From: Clostridia bacterium
GTDB lineage: Bacteria > Bacillota > Clostridia > UMGS1883
Length of the DNA stretch: 64,000 nt
Assembly (NCBI GenBank): GCA_017505525.1
Contig: JAFVPB010000056.1
Coordinates: 1 to 64,000 of the forward strand
Reading direction: 5' to 3'
The notes beneath the pieces were generated by a model. That model was not told the DNA's origin and did not search any database. It saw only the letters and a program-made list of their open reading frames with translations. The position numbers were made by a program, and so were the translations under genes. Positions within the stretch are counted from its first letter, which is position 1; the number at the start of each line of letters is the position of its first letter. Positions 1 to 7,537 of the stretch are shown here, piece by piece.

Positions 1-1
1 T

Positions 2-262
2 ATTGAAACGGAAGTAAACCCCATTGTGGGAAGCGAAAAGCAATCGGAAGAGCTTGTGCATTATCTATTGGAAGAATTCGAAACCGACCCCACAAAAATA
101 TGGGAATCGAATATTTTTGGAAAATCACTTCACGACCTTGTAAATGAAGGTCTGCAGACCAAACTTAACAAGATGCCTGAAGATGCTCGCGGCAAGCTTC
201 AGGAAACACTGCAAAGAATAATCAACGAAGGCAGCGGCGGACTTATTTGTATTATACTTTAA
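2..262 (+). CDS. spoIVA: SpoIVA, stage IV sporulation protein A (C-terminal part only)
   Basis: This is the last 86 codons of a gene that enters from the left edge; the frame is open from base 2, so no start is visible. SpoIVA is the ATP-hydrolysing morphogenetic protein that polymerises on the forespore surface and anchors the spore coat. The tail is highly characteristic of the family: a stretch reading EVNPIVGSEKQSEELV, then KIWESNIFGKSLHDLV, and the terminal GSGGLICIIL used in forespore membrane targeting. The GTG at 26 is an internal valine, not a start. A strong terminator follows directly. The gene implies an endospore-forming Firmicute. Confidence 0.95.
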   Translation: METEVNPIVGSEKQSEELVHYLLEEFETDPTKIWESNIFGKSLHDLVNEGLQTKLNKMPEDARGKLQETLQRIINEGSGGLICIIL

Positions 263-264
263 AT

Positions 265-301
265 AAAAGGGACTGTAAATTTTATTTACAGTCCCTTTTA
301 T
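265..301 (+). terminator. Rho-independent terminator of spoIVA
   Basis: A perfect 16-bp stem (265-280 with 284-299) with a 3-nt loop starts three bases after the spoIVA stop and ends in a T-run. It is symmetrical enough to work in both directions. Confidence 0.9.
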
Positions 302-521
302 TGGGAATAGGAAAAAATGTTTCAGAACGTACAAACTGAGCTTAGAAAGCCTATATTAGGCTTTCTAAGGTTACCCGAAGCGACGTCAAAACAAAGCAGA
401 CGATGCTTCGTTTTGCTTAAAAGCAAAACATACGCATTATGCTTTTACATTTACAAATTCTTTTAAATCGTATTATTATCGCCTTTTTGCACTCTGGACT
501 TTTTTTACATTCCATTTATGT
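301..521. other. Intergenic region with two perfect hairpins
   Basis: No gene is seen here. Two perfect hairpins are present: a 12-bp stem (341-352 with 358-369, 5-nt loop) and a 9-bp stem (410-418 with 421-429). The convergent genes on either side (spoIVA rightward, the transglutaminase-like gene leftward) make transcription termination the simplest role. Confidence 0.5.
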
Positions 522-1895
522 TTATCTTATATACTTGTGATTATATGAGAAGAAGACATCTGAAATATCAAAATATAAATGGTTTTCTATTCCTTCATAT
601 AAAAATTCACCATTCTCGTATTTGTTTCCAGAATCCCATGTTGCATCAATGTTAATCCACCTGTTATCAACATATGCCTGATTCCATGCATGATTGCTAA
701 TTTCCTTGTTTGCAGTTTCTTCGGTCCAATATCTCAGGTTAGAGCTTAAACCTAAGGAATAACCGCTGACTTTTCTGCAGGGAATACCCTGGGCATTAAT
801 AAGTGCCTGTGTTAAATTTGCATATCCTTCACATACTGAACGCTTAGATTGGTATACTGAAAGTGCATCAAGTGAAATATCGGCGGAATCGCGGTTGTAA
901 TAATAATCAAAGTCGTAATATATATTGTCTGCAACCCAATCATGAATCAGCAGGATTTTTTCGTAATCGTTATCTGCTTTTTTACATATCTTGTTTGATA
1001 AAGCTACTATTTCAGCATCAATATCAGGATTTATATATGCAATCGGGTTTTCCCATTTTGTCATATAGTCTTTGTTGTTTTCCCATACTAAAGGTTTTTT
1101 GAATGAATATTTGTTTTTGTTTTTCTCTATAAAAACTGTTCCGTATATGTACGACCAGAAAAAATCGTCATTTTCTTTTTTTGTGTAAACGCTTAAAACA
1201 GCTTCATCAGAAGGTATTTGCTCTGTTAAGTCTACGGATAATTCAAATTCTTTATTTGGTTTTACAGATGTAATATTATCCAATAAGCCATTGTTAAATT
1301 TTATTGCAACTTCCTCAATACTTTTATCTTGCGAATATCCTGTAACAGTTAAAACGTCATCTTCAATTAATAAATCGAAATATTCAAAATCACCATATGA
1401 TGTTGTGATATGGTATTTATCAAATTTTTCGTCATACATATAGTCGCTTTTAGGATAAGGCGTTTCGATGTTTACTTTTCTTTCGCTGCTTTCCCATTTG
1501 ACTTTTGCGGAAAACGCTTCAGCAACGGCTCTTAATGGAACAAGCGTTCTGCCATCTTTTATAACAGGTGGGGAATCGAGCTCTATACTGTTGTCATTTA
1601 TAAACATATTTTTGTTGTCTACCTGAAGTATTATTCTCAAATATCCGCAAGTTGCCCATATTTTCCGGCTGCTAGAGTACCAAGTTACATCGGCACCTAA
1701 ATATTCAAATATTTTTCTCATAGGAACCATTGTTCTGCCGTTAATTATTTCAGGCTCAACATCGAAAGGGATTAATTCACCATCGATATAAACTGAAACA
1801 GAATCATTTGCGGCACTTGCGCTGAGTGATAGAGTTCCAAATATACCTGTTAATATAGCAAGCGTTAATATAAAGCTTATAATTTTATTTTTCAT
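522..1895 (-). CDS. Secreted copper-amine-oxidase-N-domain / transglutaminase-like protein
   Basis: This 457-residue protein has a signal peptide (about 1-28, ending SASA). It is followed by a copper-amine-oxidase-like N-terminal domain (about 30-146), recognisable by the repeated NGRTMVPMR and DGRTLVPLRAVAEAF motifs, a wall-associated stalk module rather than an oxidase. The C-terminal half (about 300-440) is a transglutaminase-like cysteine hydrolase fold with a full candidate triad: Cys355 in SVCEGYA, His402 in NHAWN and Asp417 in NIDATWD. Such proteins act outside the cell on proteins or peptides; the substrate is unknown. A GAAGG ribosome-binding site precedes the ATG. It lies 40 bp downstream of a lipoprotein gene on the same strand, so the two are probably co-transcribed. 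Confidence 0.85.
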   Translation of the reverse strand: MKNKIISFILTLAILTGIFGTLSLSASAANDSVSVYIDGELIPFDVEPEIINGRTMVPMRKIFEYLGADVTWYSSSRKIWATCGYLRIILQVDNKNMFINDNSIELDSPPVIKDGRTLVPLRAVAEAFSAKVKWESSERKVNIETPYPKSDYMYDEKFDKYHITTSYGDFEYFDLLIEDDVLTVTGYSQDKSIEEVAIKFNNGLLDNITSVKPNKEFELSVDLTEQIPSDEAVLSVYTKKENDDFFWSYIYGTVFIEKNKNKYSFKKPLVWENNKDYMTKWENPIAYINPDIDAEIVALSNKICKKADNDYEKILLIHDWVADNIYYDFDYYYNRDSADISLDALSVYQSKRSVCEGYANLTQALINAQGIPCRKVSGYSLGLSSNLRYWTEETANKEISNHAWNQAYVDNRWINIDATWDSGNKYENGEFLYEGIENHLYFDISDVFFSYNHKYIR

Positions 1896-1935
1896 AATTA
1901 AACCTTCTTTTCAATTGTATTATTAAGCATATAGT

Positions 1936-2670
1936 TTAGAATGTTGTATAAGATACTATTTCATAAGTTGAGCCTTTTTGCTTTAATATTGCTTCACCAT
2001 TGTATTCATGACTGTATTGAGGATTTGACACAGCTTCGTCATATGATAGTGAATACCAGCTTTGAAGCATATCTTGTGCATTTTCTGCATCAAAAAATAC
2101 TGAAAATTTAACAAGGAAATTACCATCTGAACGCTTTTGCATATCTGAAGCAACAGAAAAATATGCATAGGATTCTCCGCTTGCTGCGGGCATCATAAAG
2201 TAACCATTTTTATAGGTGATATCTTTGCTTCCGTCAGGTGTTTTGTGGGGAATAGTGCTCCCAAAAAATCTGTTTAGAATTGTATCGGTCTCACTTGCTG
2301 AAATGCCCATTTCCATATCTTCATATTTAATAGTTGAGGAATCGCTGTTGATAAGAGAGTGAATAAAAGCAAAGTGAATTTTAGCTTCGGCTCCGCTATA
2401 ATAACGACCGTAAAAAGCTTCGCTGAAATTGCTTAAAAATTTATTTACTTCAGTTTTTTCTGACTGAGACATTTTCTCAAGTAAATTCTCGGCAGTATGA
2501 ACCTGAGGAGTTGAAGGTGTATTTTGTTTTACTTGTGGTGTTTGTTGCTCAGCTGGCGTTTCGATTAAATTTTTTTCATCAGCGGGGGTGTCAATCGATA
2601 CATTAATTGAACAACCTGCCATTAGAATAGCTAGTATTCCAATTAGAGAGAGTGATAATAATTTTTTCAT
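1936..2670 (-). CDS. Predicted lipoprotein of unknown function
   Basis: A 244-residue protein with a lipoprotein signal peptide and the lipobox LMAGC, predicting lipidation at Cys20. A Pro/Thr/Gln-rich linker (about 30-60) leads to a mixed globular domain (about 62-244). I do not recognise the domain. It contains no catalytic motif I can name and could be a binding or stalk domain. It is the first gene of a two-gene leftward unit with the transglutaminase-like protein, so the two may act together at the cell surface. Its promoter must lie in the 141-bp divergent gap shared with the alcohol dehydrogenase gene. Confidence 0.7.
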   Translation of the reverse strand: MKKLLSLSLIGILAILMAGCSINVSIDTPADEKNLIETPAEQQTPQVKQNTPSTPQVHTAENLLEKMSQSEKTEVNKFLSNFSEAFYGRYYSGAEAKIHFAFIHSLINSDSSTIKYEDMEMGISASETDTILNRFFGSTIPHKTPDGSKDITYKNGYFMMPAASGESYAYFSVASDMQKRSDGNFLVKFSVFFDAENAQDMLQSWYSLSYDEAVSNPQYSHEYNGEAILKQKGSTYEIVSYTTF

Positions 2671-2754
2671 TTGTTTACCTTCTTTCTATTATAATGAGTA
2701 CACTATATCATAAGTAATCCAAAATTACAAGAGAGTTGATTGATAATACTTTCA

Positions 2755-2783
2755 TTGACTTTTTCTTTTGAATGATATATTAT
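2755..2783 (+). promoter_or_regulatory. Sigma-A-type promoter for the alcohol dehydrogenase
   Basis: TTGACT (2755-2760) and TATTAT (2778-2783) are separated by 17 bp, and the -10 box lies 28 bp upstream of the ATG at 2812. Confidence 0.65.
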
Positions 2784-2811
2784 TAAGAAAATATTATTTA
2801 GGAGAATTATT

Positions 2812-3990
2812 ATGCAGAATTTTATTTTTCATACGCCAACAAAGGTTTATTTCGGCAAGAACGAGGAATTAAAAGTTGGAAAAATAATAAAGGAATACGG
2901 CGCAAAAAAAGTGCTTATTCACTTTGGCAGTAAGTCGGCAAAGGAAAGTGGACTTTTAGAAAGAGTTGAAAACTGCCTTCGCGAAGAAAACATTGAATAT
3001 GTTGAGTTCGGTGGAGTAAAACCTAATCCCGAGCTTAAGCTTGTGAGAAAGGGAATAGAGCTCTGTATAAAAGAAAATGTTGATTTTATTCTTGCTGTAG
3101 GAGGCGGAAGCGTTATTGACTCGGCAAAGGATATTGCTAACGGTGCGGCAAATCCCGAAGTTGATGTGTGGGAGTTTTCCAAAAAGAAGCTCAGCCCTGA
3201 AAAGTCGATAAGAAAAGGTGTGATATTAACGCTTTCTGCGGCAGGCTCGGAAATGAGCGCTTCGTGCGTTATAACAAACGAAGAAACAGGGGAGAAACGC
3301 GGATACAACAGTGTGTTTAACAGAGTTGACTTTGCGATAGAAAACCCAGAATTAACCTATAGCGTAAGTGCTTATCAAACTGCGTGCGGAACTGTGGATA
3401 TAGGTATGCACACAATGGAAAGATACTTCTGTGCTGGAGAGGGAACATACGTTACCGATGCCGTTGCCGAGGCAGTTATGAAAACTGTGATGAAAGCGGG
3501 AAGCGATGCAATAAAAAACCCGAAAGATTACAATGCAAGGGCAAATATGATGTGGGCATCTTCAATCAGCCACAACGATTTGACTCATGTGGGAAAAACA
3601 CTTCAGCTTGCAGTTCATCAGCTTGAACACGAACTTTCGGGAATGTATCCTGAAATAGCGCATGGAGCAGGTCTTGCGGCTCTTTGGGCAAGCTGGGCAA
3701 GATTTATGTATAAGGCTGATTTGAATAAGTTTTTACAGTTTGCAACTAACGTTTGGAATCTTGATATTAATTTTGAAAATCCCGAAGAAACTGTTCTTAA
3801 AGCAATAAAGCTTCAGGAAGATTTTTATAAGTCAATCGGTATGCCGATTAGTCTTCGTGAGCTTGATGTTAAGGAAGACGACCTCGAAACGCTTGCATTT
3901 AATTGCAGCTTTAAAAAGGGAAGAGAGCTCACCGGCGCTAAAAAGATAGGTTGCGACGAGATGCTTGAGATTTACCGTATGGCGTATTAA
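2812..3990 (+). CDS. Iron-containing alcohol dehydrogenase (butanol dehydrogenase/YqhD type)
   Basis: The 392-residue length and sequence fit the group III iron-dependent alcohol dehydrogenases that reduce aldehydes to alcohols with NAD(P)H in the cytoplasm. The nucleotide-binding signature GGGSVIDSAKDIA lies near residue 97. The expected metal ligands are visible as Asp196 and His200 (VDIGMHTMERY), His273 (LEHELSG) and His284 (IAHGAGLA). The start is supported by AGGAGA upstream and by the N-terminus MQNFIFHTPTKVYFG, typical of the butanol dehydrogenase (BdhA/YqhD) branch. The substrate cannot be told from sequence; fermentation end-product formation or aldehyde detoxification are both possible. 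A transposase gene starts 10 bp after its stop with no terminator between them. Confidence 0.92.
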   Translation: MQNFIFHTPTKVYFGKNEELKVGKIIKEYGAKKVLIHFGSKSAKESGLLERVENCLREENIEYVEFGGVKPNPELKLVRKGIELCIKENVDFILAVGGGSVIDSAKDIANGAANPEVDVWEFSKKKLSPEKSIRKGVILTLSAAGSEMSASCVITNEETGEKRGYNSVFNRVDFAIENPELTYSVSAYQTACGTVDIGMHTMERYFCAGEGTYVTDAVAEAVMKTVMKAGSDAIKNPKDYNARANMMWASSISHNDLTHVGKTLQLAVHQLEHELSGMYPEIAHGAGLAALWASWARFMYKADLNKFLQFATNVWNLDINFENPEETVLKAIKLQEDFYKSIGMPISLRELDVKEDDLETLAFNCSFKKGRELTGAKKIGCDEMLEIYRMAY

Positions 3991-4000
3991 AAATAATAAT

Positions 4001-4516
4001 ATGAATTTACAAGAACGTAAGAGAACAAGATTAAAAGGGTACAATTATTCTCACATTGGTGCATATTTTATTACGATATGCGTGAAAGACAGAGAAGAGA
4101 TATTATCTGAAATAATTGTAGGGGATGGCGTCCTCGACATCCCGAAAAATATATTAACACAGTATGGAGAAACGGCAACGAGGATTATAAATCAAATGGG
4201 CAGTTTTTATGATAATATTAGTATTGATAAGTATGTTGTTATGCCTAATCATATACATTTCATATTAAGAGTTTCAGAGAAACAAACAGAAAATGGGACG
4301 TCGGGGACGCCGTCCCCTACAAATTTCGTTGTATCAAAATTTGTATCTTCATATAAAAGATTTTGCAATAAAGAATATGGCAGAAATATATGGCAGAGGT
4401 CATATCACGACCATATAATCAGAAATGAAAAAGATTATATGAAGATATGGGAATATATTGATACTAATATTAATAAATGGGAAAAGGATTGTTTCTATAC
4501 TAAAAAGCCACAGTGA
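4001..4516 (+). CDS. REP-associated tyrosine transposase (RAYT, Y1_Tnp family)
   Basis: A 171-residue HUH-superfamily single-strand nuclease. The metal-binding His-x-His is in VMPNHIHFIL, and the C-terminal WQRSYHDHIIRNEKDY block is diagnostic of RAYTs. These domesticated single-copy transposases recognise small palindromic repeats scattered in their genome. The start at 4001 (MNLQERKR) fits the family better than an upstream in-frame ATG inside the dehydrogenase gene. The coding sequence itself holds two oppositely oriented copies of a structured repeat, read in frame as residues about 39-48 (VGDGVLDIP) and 99-108 (GTSGTPSPTN). A third copy sits 40 kb away. The stop codon lies within a terminator hairpin. 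Confidence 0.88.
   Translation: MNLQERKRTRLKGYNYSHIGAYFITICVKDREEILSEIIVGDGVLDIPKNILTQYGETATRIINQMGSFYDNISIDKYVVMPNHIHFILRVSEKQTENGTSGTPSPTNFVVSKFVSSYKRFCNKEYGRNIWQRSYHDHIIRNEKDYMKIWEYIDTNINKWEKDCFYTKKPQ
4116..4144 (+). repeat. REP-like structured repeat, copy 1 (inside the RAYT gene)
   Basis: This 29-bp element begins TTGTAGGGGATG and ends CATCCCG, forming a hairpin around a GGCGTCCTCGA core. It matches copies at 4295-4323 (inverted) and 44803-44831. Stem bases differ between copies but remain paired. Confidence 0.75.
4295..4323 (-). repeat. REP-like structured repeat, copy 2 (inside the RAYT gene, inverted)
   Basis: On the minus strand this reads TTGTAGGGGACGG then CGTCCCCGACGTCCC. It is the inverted partner of copy 1, about 150 bp away, so the two could fold into a longer REPIN-like hairpin in single-stranded DNA or RNA. 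Confidence 0.75.
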
Positions 4517-4534
4517 TTTCACTGTGACTTTTTT
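4504..4534. terminator. Bidirectional terminator between the RAYT and SCIFF maturase genes
   Basis: A short stem built on CACAGTGA / TCACTGTG is flanked by A-rich and T-rich runs. It lies between convergent genes and includes the RAYT stop codon. Confidence 0.75.
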
Positions 4535-4543
4535 ATGTGCTGT

Positions 4544-5905
4544 TTATTCTTCGTTTAATGCAATTTTCATCATTAATGCACATTCAATTCTCTTTTTAAA
4601 GAGCTCGCATCCGTATTTATAAACGCCTTTTATATCGCCTGTGGCGTTAAAAGCATTGGCACTGCATCCGCCAGCACAATAAAGCTTAGCCCAGCAGTTT
4701 TCGCAATCGGGGCGTGTGTAGGCATTACAGGAAGCAAATTTATCGCGCAGAGCTGTGTTTGTAACTCCGTCGTAAATGTTTCCCATGCTATATTCATCAT
4801 TTCCTACAAACTGATGGCAGGGGAAAAGCTCGCCCCAGGGGGTAACTGCCATATATTCAGTTCCCGAGCCACATCCCGCAACACGTTTGTAAATACAAGG
4901 ACCACCCGTTAAATCTATCATATAGTGATAAAACGTGAAACCATTACCTGCTTTTTTACGCTTAATCATCTCGATAGCAAGCTTTTCATACTGATCAAAA
5001 AGTGTGGGGAGGTCTTCTTCCGTAAGGGCGCAAGGGTCGCCTGGAGGGCACACCACAGGCTCCATACTAAGCTCGGTAAATCCCATATCTGCCATGTGCA
5101 GAATATCGGTTAAGAAATCGGTGTTGTGATGCGTGAATGTTCCGCGCATATAATAACTCTTATTTCCGCGCTTTTCCACAAATTTTTTGAAGTTGGGAAG
5201 AATTTTATCGTAGCTTCCCGCACCGTTATAATCCTTGCGAAAACGATCGTGAACTTCTTTTCTTCCGTCGAGGCTTAAAACAACGTTGTGCATTTCTCGG
5301 TTGCAGAATTCAATAACCTCGTCGTCAAGCAACACACCGTTTGTTGTGAGGGTGAATCGGATGTTTTTATTGTGTATTTTCTCCTGCTCTCTTGCATAAG
5401 CTACAATTTCTTTCACAACATCCCAGTTCATAAGAGGCTCGCCACCGAAGAAATCCACGTCAAGATTCTTGTGATTCTGCGAGTTTTCTATGAGAAAATC
5501 GATTGCTCTTTTTCCCGTTTCAAGGCTCATAATCGCGCGGTCGCCGTGATATTTTCCCTGTGATGCAAAACAGTAAGAGCAGTTGAGATTGCAAATATGA
5601 GCAACGTGGAGGCAGAGGGCTTTTACCGCGATGTTTTCACGGCGATAGTTTTTAGCTATTTCCTTAAAAGTATCCTCGGAAAAGAGCTTGCCGCTTTTTT
5701 CGAGTTCTTTGATATCTTCTAAGCATTCAGCTATTTCTGCTTCGCTCACACTGTGCTTTTTTGAGATTTTCTTTGTTATTTCCTCAAATGAGTGCGATTT
5801 AAACATAGCTATAATATCATAGGCAACTTCATCAACAAGATGAACAGAACCGCTGAATATATCGAGCACGATATTATAACCGTTGAGTTTATATTGATGT
5901 ATCAT
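4544..5905 (-). CDS. scfB: SCIFF peptide radical SAM maturase
   Basis: A 453-residue radical SAM/SPASM enzyme that installs a Cys-derived thioether crosslink in the SCIFF (ranthipeptide) precursor encoded just upstream. The N-terminal block MIHQYKLNGYNIVLD is the peptide-recognition (RiPP-recognition-like) region typical of this family. The radical SAM cluster ligands are Cys106, Cys110 and Cys113 (CNLNCSYC). The C-terminal SPASM region carries the auxiliary-cluster cysteines (for example GCGSGTEY, FPCHQF, PDCENCWAKLYCAGGC). I chose the ATG at 5905 because AAAGG precedes it and the family begins there; an upstream in-frame ATG at 5920 would add five residues. Enzyme and peptide are separated by a hairpin that may set their ratio. 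Confidence 0.93.
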   Translation of the reverse strand: MIHQYKLNGYNIVLDIFSGSVHLVDEVAYDIIAMFKSHSFEEITKKISKKHSVSEAEIAECLEDIKELEKSGKLFSEDTFKEIAKNYRRENIAVKALCLHVAHICNLNCSYCFASQGKYHGDRAIMSLETGKRAIDFLIENSQNHKNLDVDFFGGEPLMNWDVVKEIVAYAREQEKIHNKNIRFTLTTNGVLLDDEVIEFCNREMHNVVLSLDGRKEVHDRFRKDYNGAGSYDKILPNFKKFVEKRGNKSYYMRGTFTHHNTDFLTDILHMADMGFTELSMEPVVCPPGDPCALTEEDLPTLFDQYEKLAIEMIKRKKAGNGFTFYHYMIDLTGGPCIYKRVAGCGSGTEYMAVTPWGELFPCHQFVGNDEYSMGNIYDGVTNTALRDKFASCNAYTRPDCENCWAKLYCAGGCSANAFNATGDIKGVYKYGCELFKKRIECALMMKIALNEE

Positions 5906-5925
5906 ATTAAAACCTTTCATAAATA

Positions 5926-5950
5926 AACTGCTCCGTAAACCGGAGCAGTT
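5926..5950 (-). terminator. Hairpin between SCIFF peptide and maturase genes (likely attenuator)
   Basis: A perfect 10-bp stem (5926-5935 with 5941-5950) with a 5-nt loop is followed on the minus strand by TTTATTT. It lies in the short gap between a small abundant peptide gene and its enzyme, so partial termination or mRNA end stabilisation that favours the peptide is the likely role. Confidence 0.65.
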
Positions 5951-5965
5951 TTAATAAGCATTAAC

Positions 5966-6112
5966 TTATTTGCTTTCCTTTTCGCAAGCCTGATTAGCTA
6001 CGCCGCAAGATGTTTTGCAAGCTGACTGGCATGATGTCTGGCATTCACCGCATCCGCCTGTTTTAACTGACTTGTTAAGGTCGCGTGTTTCAAGTGTTAC
6101 AATTCTTTTCAT
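5966..6112 (-). CDS. scfA: SCIFF ranthipeptide precursor (six cysteines in forty-five)
   Basis: A 48-residue peptide starting MKRIVTLETRDLNKSV with an AAGGAG ribosome-binding site upstream. It has exactly six cysteines at 21, 24, 28, 32, 36 and 43, in the strongly conserved pattern GGCGECQTSCQSACKTSC. This is the near-universal clostridial ribosomal peptide of unknown biological role that is modified by the adjacent radical SAM enzyme. The residue after the fifth cysteine is Gly37. In the characterised Clostridium thermocellum homologue CteA the crosslink was, as I recall, between Cys32 and Thr37, so the acceptor may be missing or displaced here. Confidence 0.95.
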   Translation of the reverse strand: MKRIVTLETRDLNKSVKTGGCGECQTSCQSACKTSCGVANQACEKESK

Positions 6113-6253
6113 AATATGTATCTCCTTTTTATTGAGCCGTATTACGGCACTTAATAATCTTTAACTATAGTAGCATAAATTCAGGCGAATGTCAACATTT
6201 AAATGAAGGCTTTCTTGCTTAATTTTATATTCCTTATTCCCCAAAATGAGCGT

Positions 6254-7447
6254 CTATCGTTTTGCTTTCAATTTCACCTTCCTGTTAAGAAAAATCAATC
6301 CAAATGTTAAAATTATCGGAAATATAGTAGCAATAAGCAATCCTGTTTTGAGATTGCCCTCTGCCATTTCTGAAAATTTGCCTACCATAGCAGGACTTAC
6401 AGTTGCGCCTAAATCACCCGCTAAAGCTAAAAAAGCAAACATAGCGGTTCCCCCTCGGGGGCATTTTTGCGAAGAGATGCTGATTGTTCCCGGCCACATA
6501 ATTCCAACAGCCAATCCACAAAGAGCACACCCTGCCAGCCCTAATGCTGATGAAGCCGATAACGATGCAAGCAAGTAGCAGAATGCACACATTGCTGCGC
6601 ATAAAAGCATGGTTTTTGTAAGGTCAACCTTTTCACTCATTTTTCCGTACAACACACGGGATACGCCCATAAACGCAGCAAACAAACACGGTCCTAATAA
6701 ATCGCCTGCGATTTTAGAAACACCGAGTGCAGATTCTGTGAATGCAGATGCCCATTGGGTCATAGTTGCTTCAGATGCACCGGCACATATCATAAGAATT
6801 ATCATCAGCCAAAATACAGGCACTCCAAGTAATTGCTTGATACGCATACTTTCTCCATCTTCGGACAATCTTTCGATAGGACAGCTTATAAAATTAAATG
6901 CATTATATAGCGGAATCAATGCCCAAATAAAAGCAAGCGATTTCCAGTTCTCTATGCCAAATAAGGCGAAAAAGACAGTTGAACCCAAAATCACACCCAT
7001 CGAACCCCAACAGAAAAATGAGTGCACAAGGCTCATTATCCCGTCTTTGTTTTCAAAGGGACATGCTTCAACAATCGGACTTACCAAAACCTCAACAAGA
7101 CCGCTGCCTATTGCATAACAAACAACCGAAATAAGAATTCCGATAAAGGGCATAGGCACAATCTCCGGCAAAATTGCCATCATGATCAGTCCTAACGATG
7201 ATAACAACTGCGATGCAACCACACAAGTGCGATAGCCTATTTTATCGGCAAATTTTGTAGCAGCAAAATCAACCAAAAGTTGCGTCAAATAAAAGACTAC
7301 AGGAATCAGGGCTATTTCTTCAAGTGAAGTTCCGTAGGTTTCTTTGAAGGTTAAGAATAGTAATGGTGAAAAATTTGCTGATATAGCTTGTGTTACGAAA
7401 CCGAGATAACACGCTGTCAGTGTTTTTTTGTAGTTCTTCTGCTTCAT
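6254..7447 (-). CDS. MFS permease, substrate unknown
   Basis: A 397-residue, roughly 12-helix major facilitator protein of the cytoplasmic membrane, with the first helix bundle up to about residue 200 and the second from about 208 on. The N-terminus KKTLTACYLGFVTQAISANFSPLLFLTF resembles the FucP/YfkF-like branch rather than drug exporters, but no substrate-specific motif is clear. It lies 90 bp downstream of an AraC regulator on the same strand and divergent from a GH36 alpha-galactosidase, so uptake of an oligosaccharide or galactoside released by that enzyme is a reasonable guess. The SCIFF gene follows after a 141-bp gap. Confidence 0.85.
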   Translation of the reverse strand: MKQKNYKKTLTACYLGFVTQAISANFSPLLFLTFKETYGTSLEEIALIPVVFYLTQLLVDFAATKFADKIGYRTCVVASQLLSSLGLIMMAILPEIVPMPFIGILISVVCYAIGSGLVEVLVSPIVEACPFENKDGIMSLVHSFFCWGSMGVILGSTVFFALFGIENWKSLAFIWALIPLYNAFNFISCPIERLSEDGESMRIKQLLGVPVFWLMIILMICAGASEATMTQWASAFTESALGVSKIAGDLLGPCLFAAFMGVSRVLYGKMSEKVDLTKTMLLCAAMCAFCYLLASLSASSALGLAGCALCGLAVGIMWPGTISISSQKCPRGGTAMFAFLALAGDLGATVSPAMVGKFSEMAEGNLKTGLLIATIFPIILTFGLIFLNRKVKLKAKR

Positions 7448-7537
7448 CTTAAAAACTCCTTATATGTAGACAAGAATAATCATATTATATCACCATACAA
7501 GAAAAGCTCCAAGGCACATAATAACCAATTTTATGCA

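Noticed and set aside
26-262. A 78-residue small protein starting at GTG 26
   Set aside because: The frame is open to the left edge and encodes the SpoIVA C-terminus; the GTG is an internal valine codon.
522-1895. Copper amine oxidase enzyme
   Set aside because: Only the N-terminal stalk-like domain is present; no quinone-forming Tyr or copper-ligand His region is seen.
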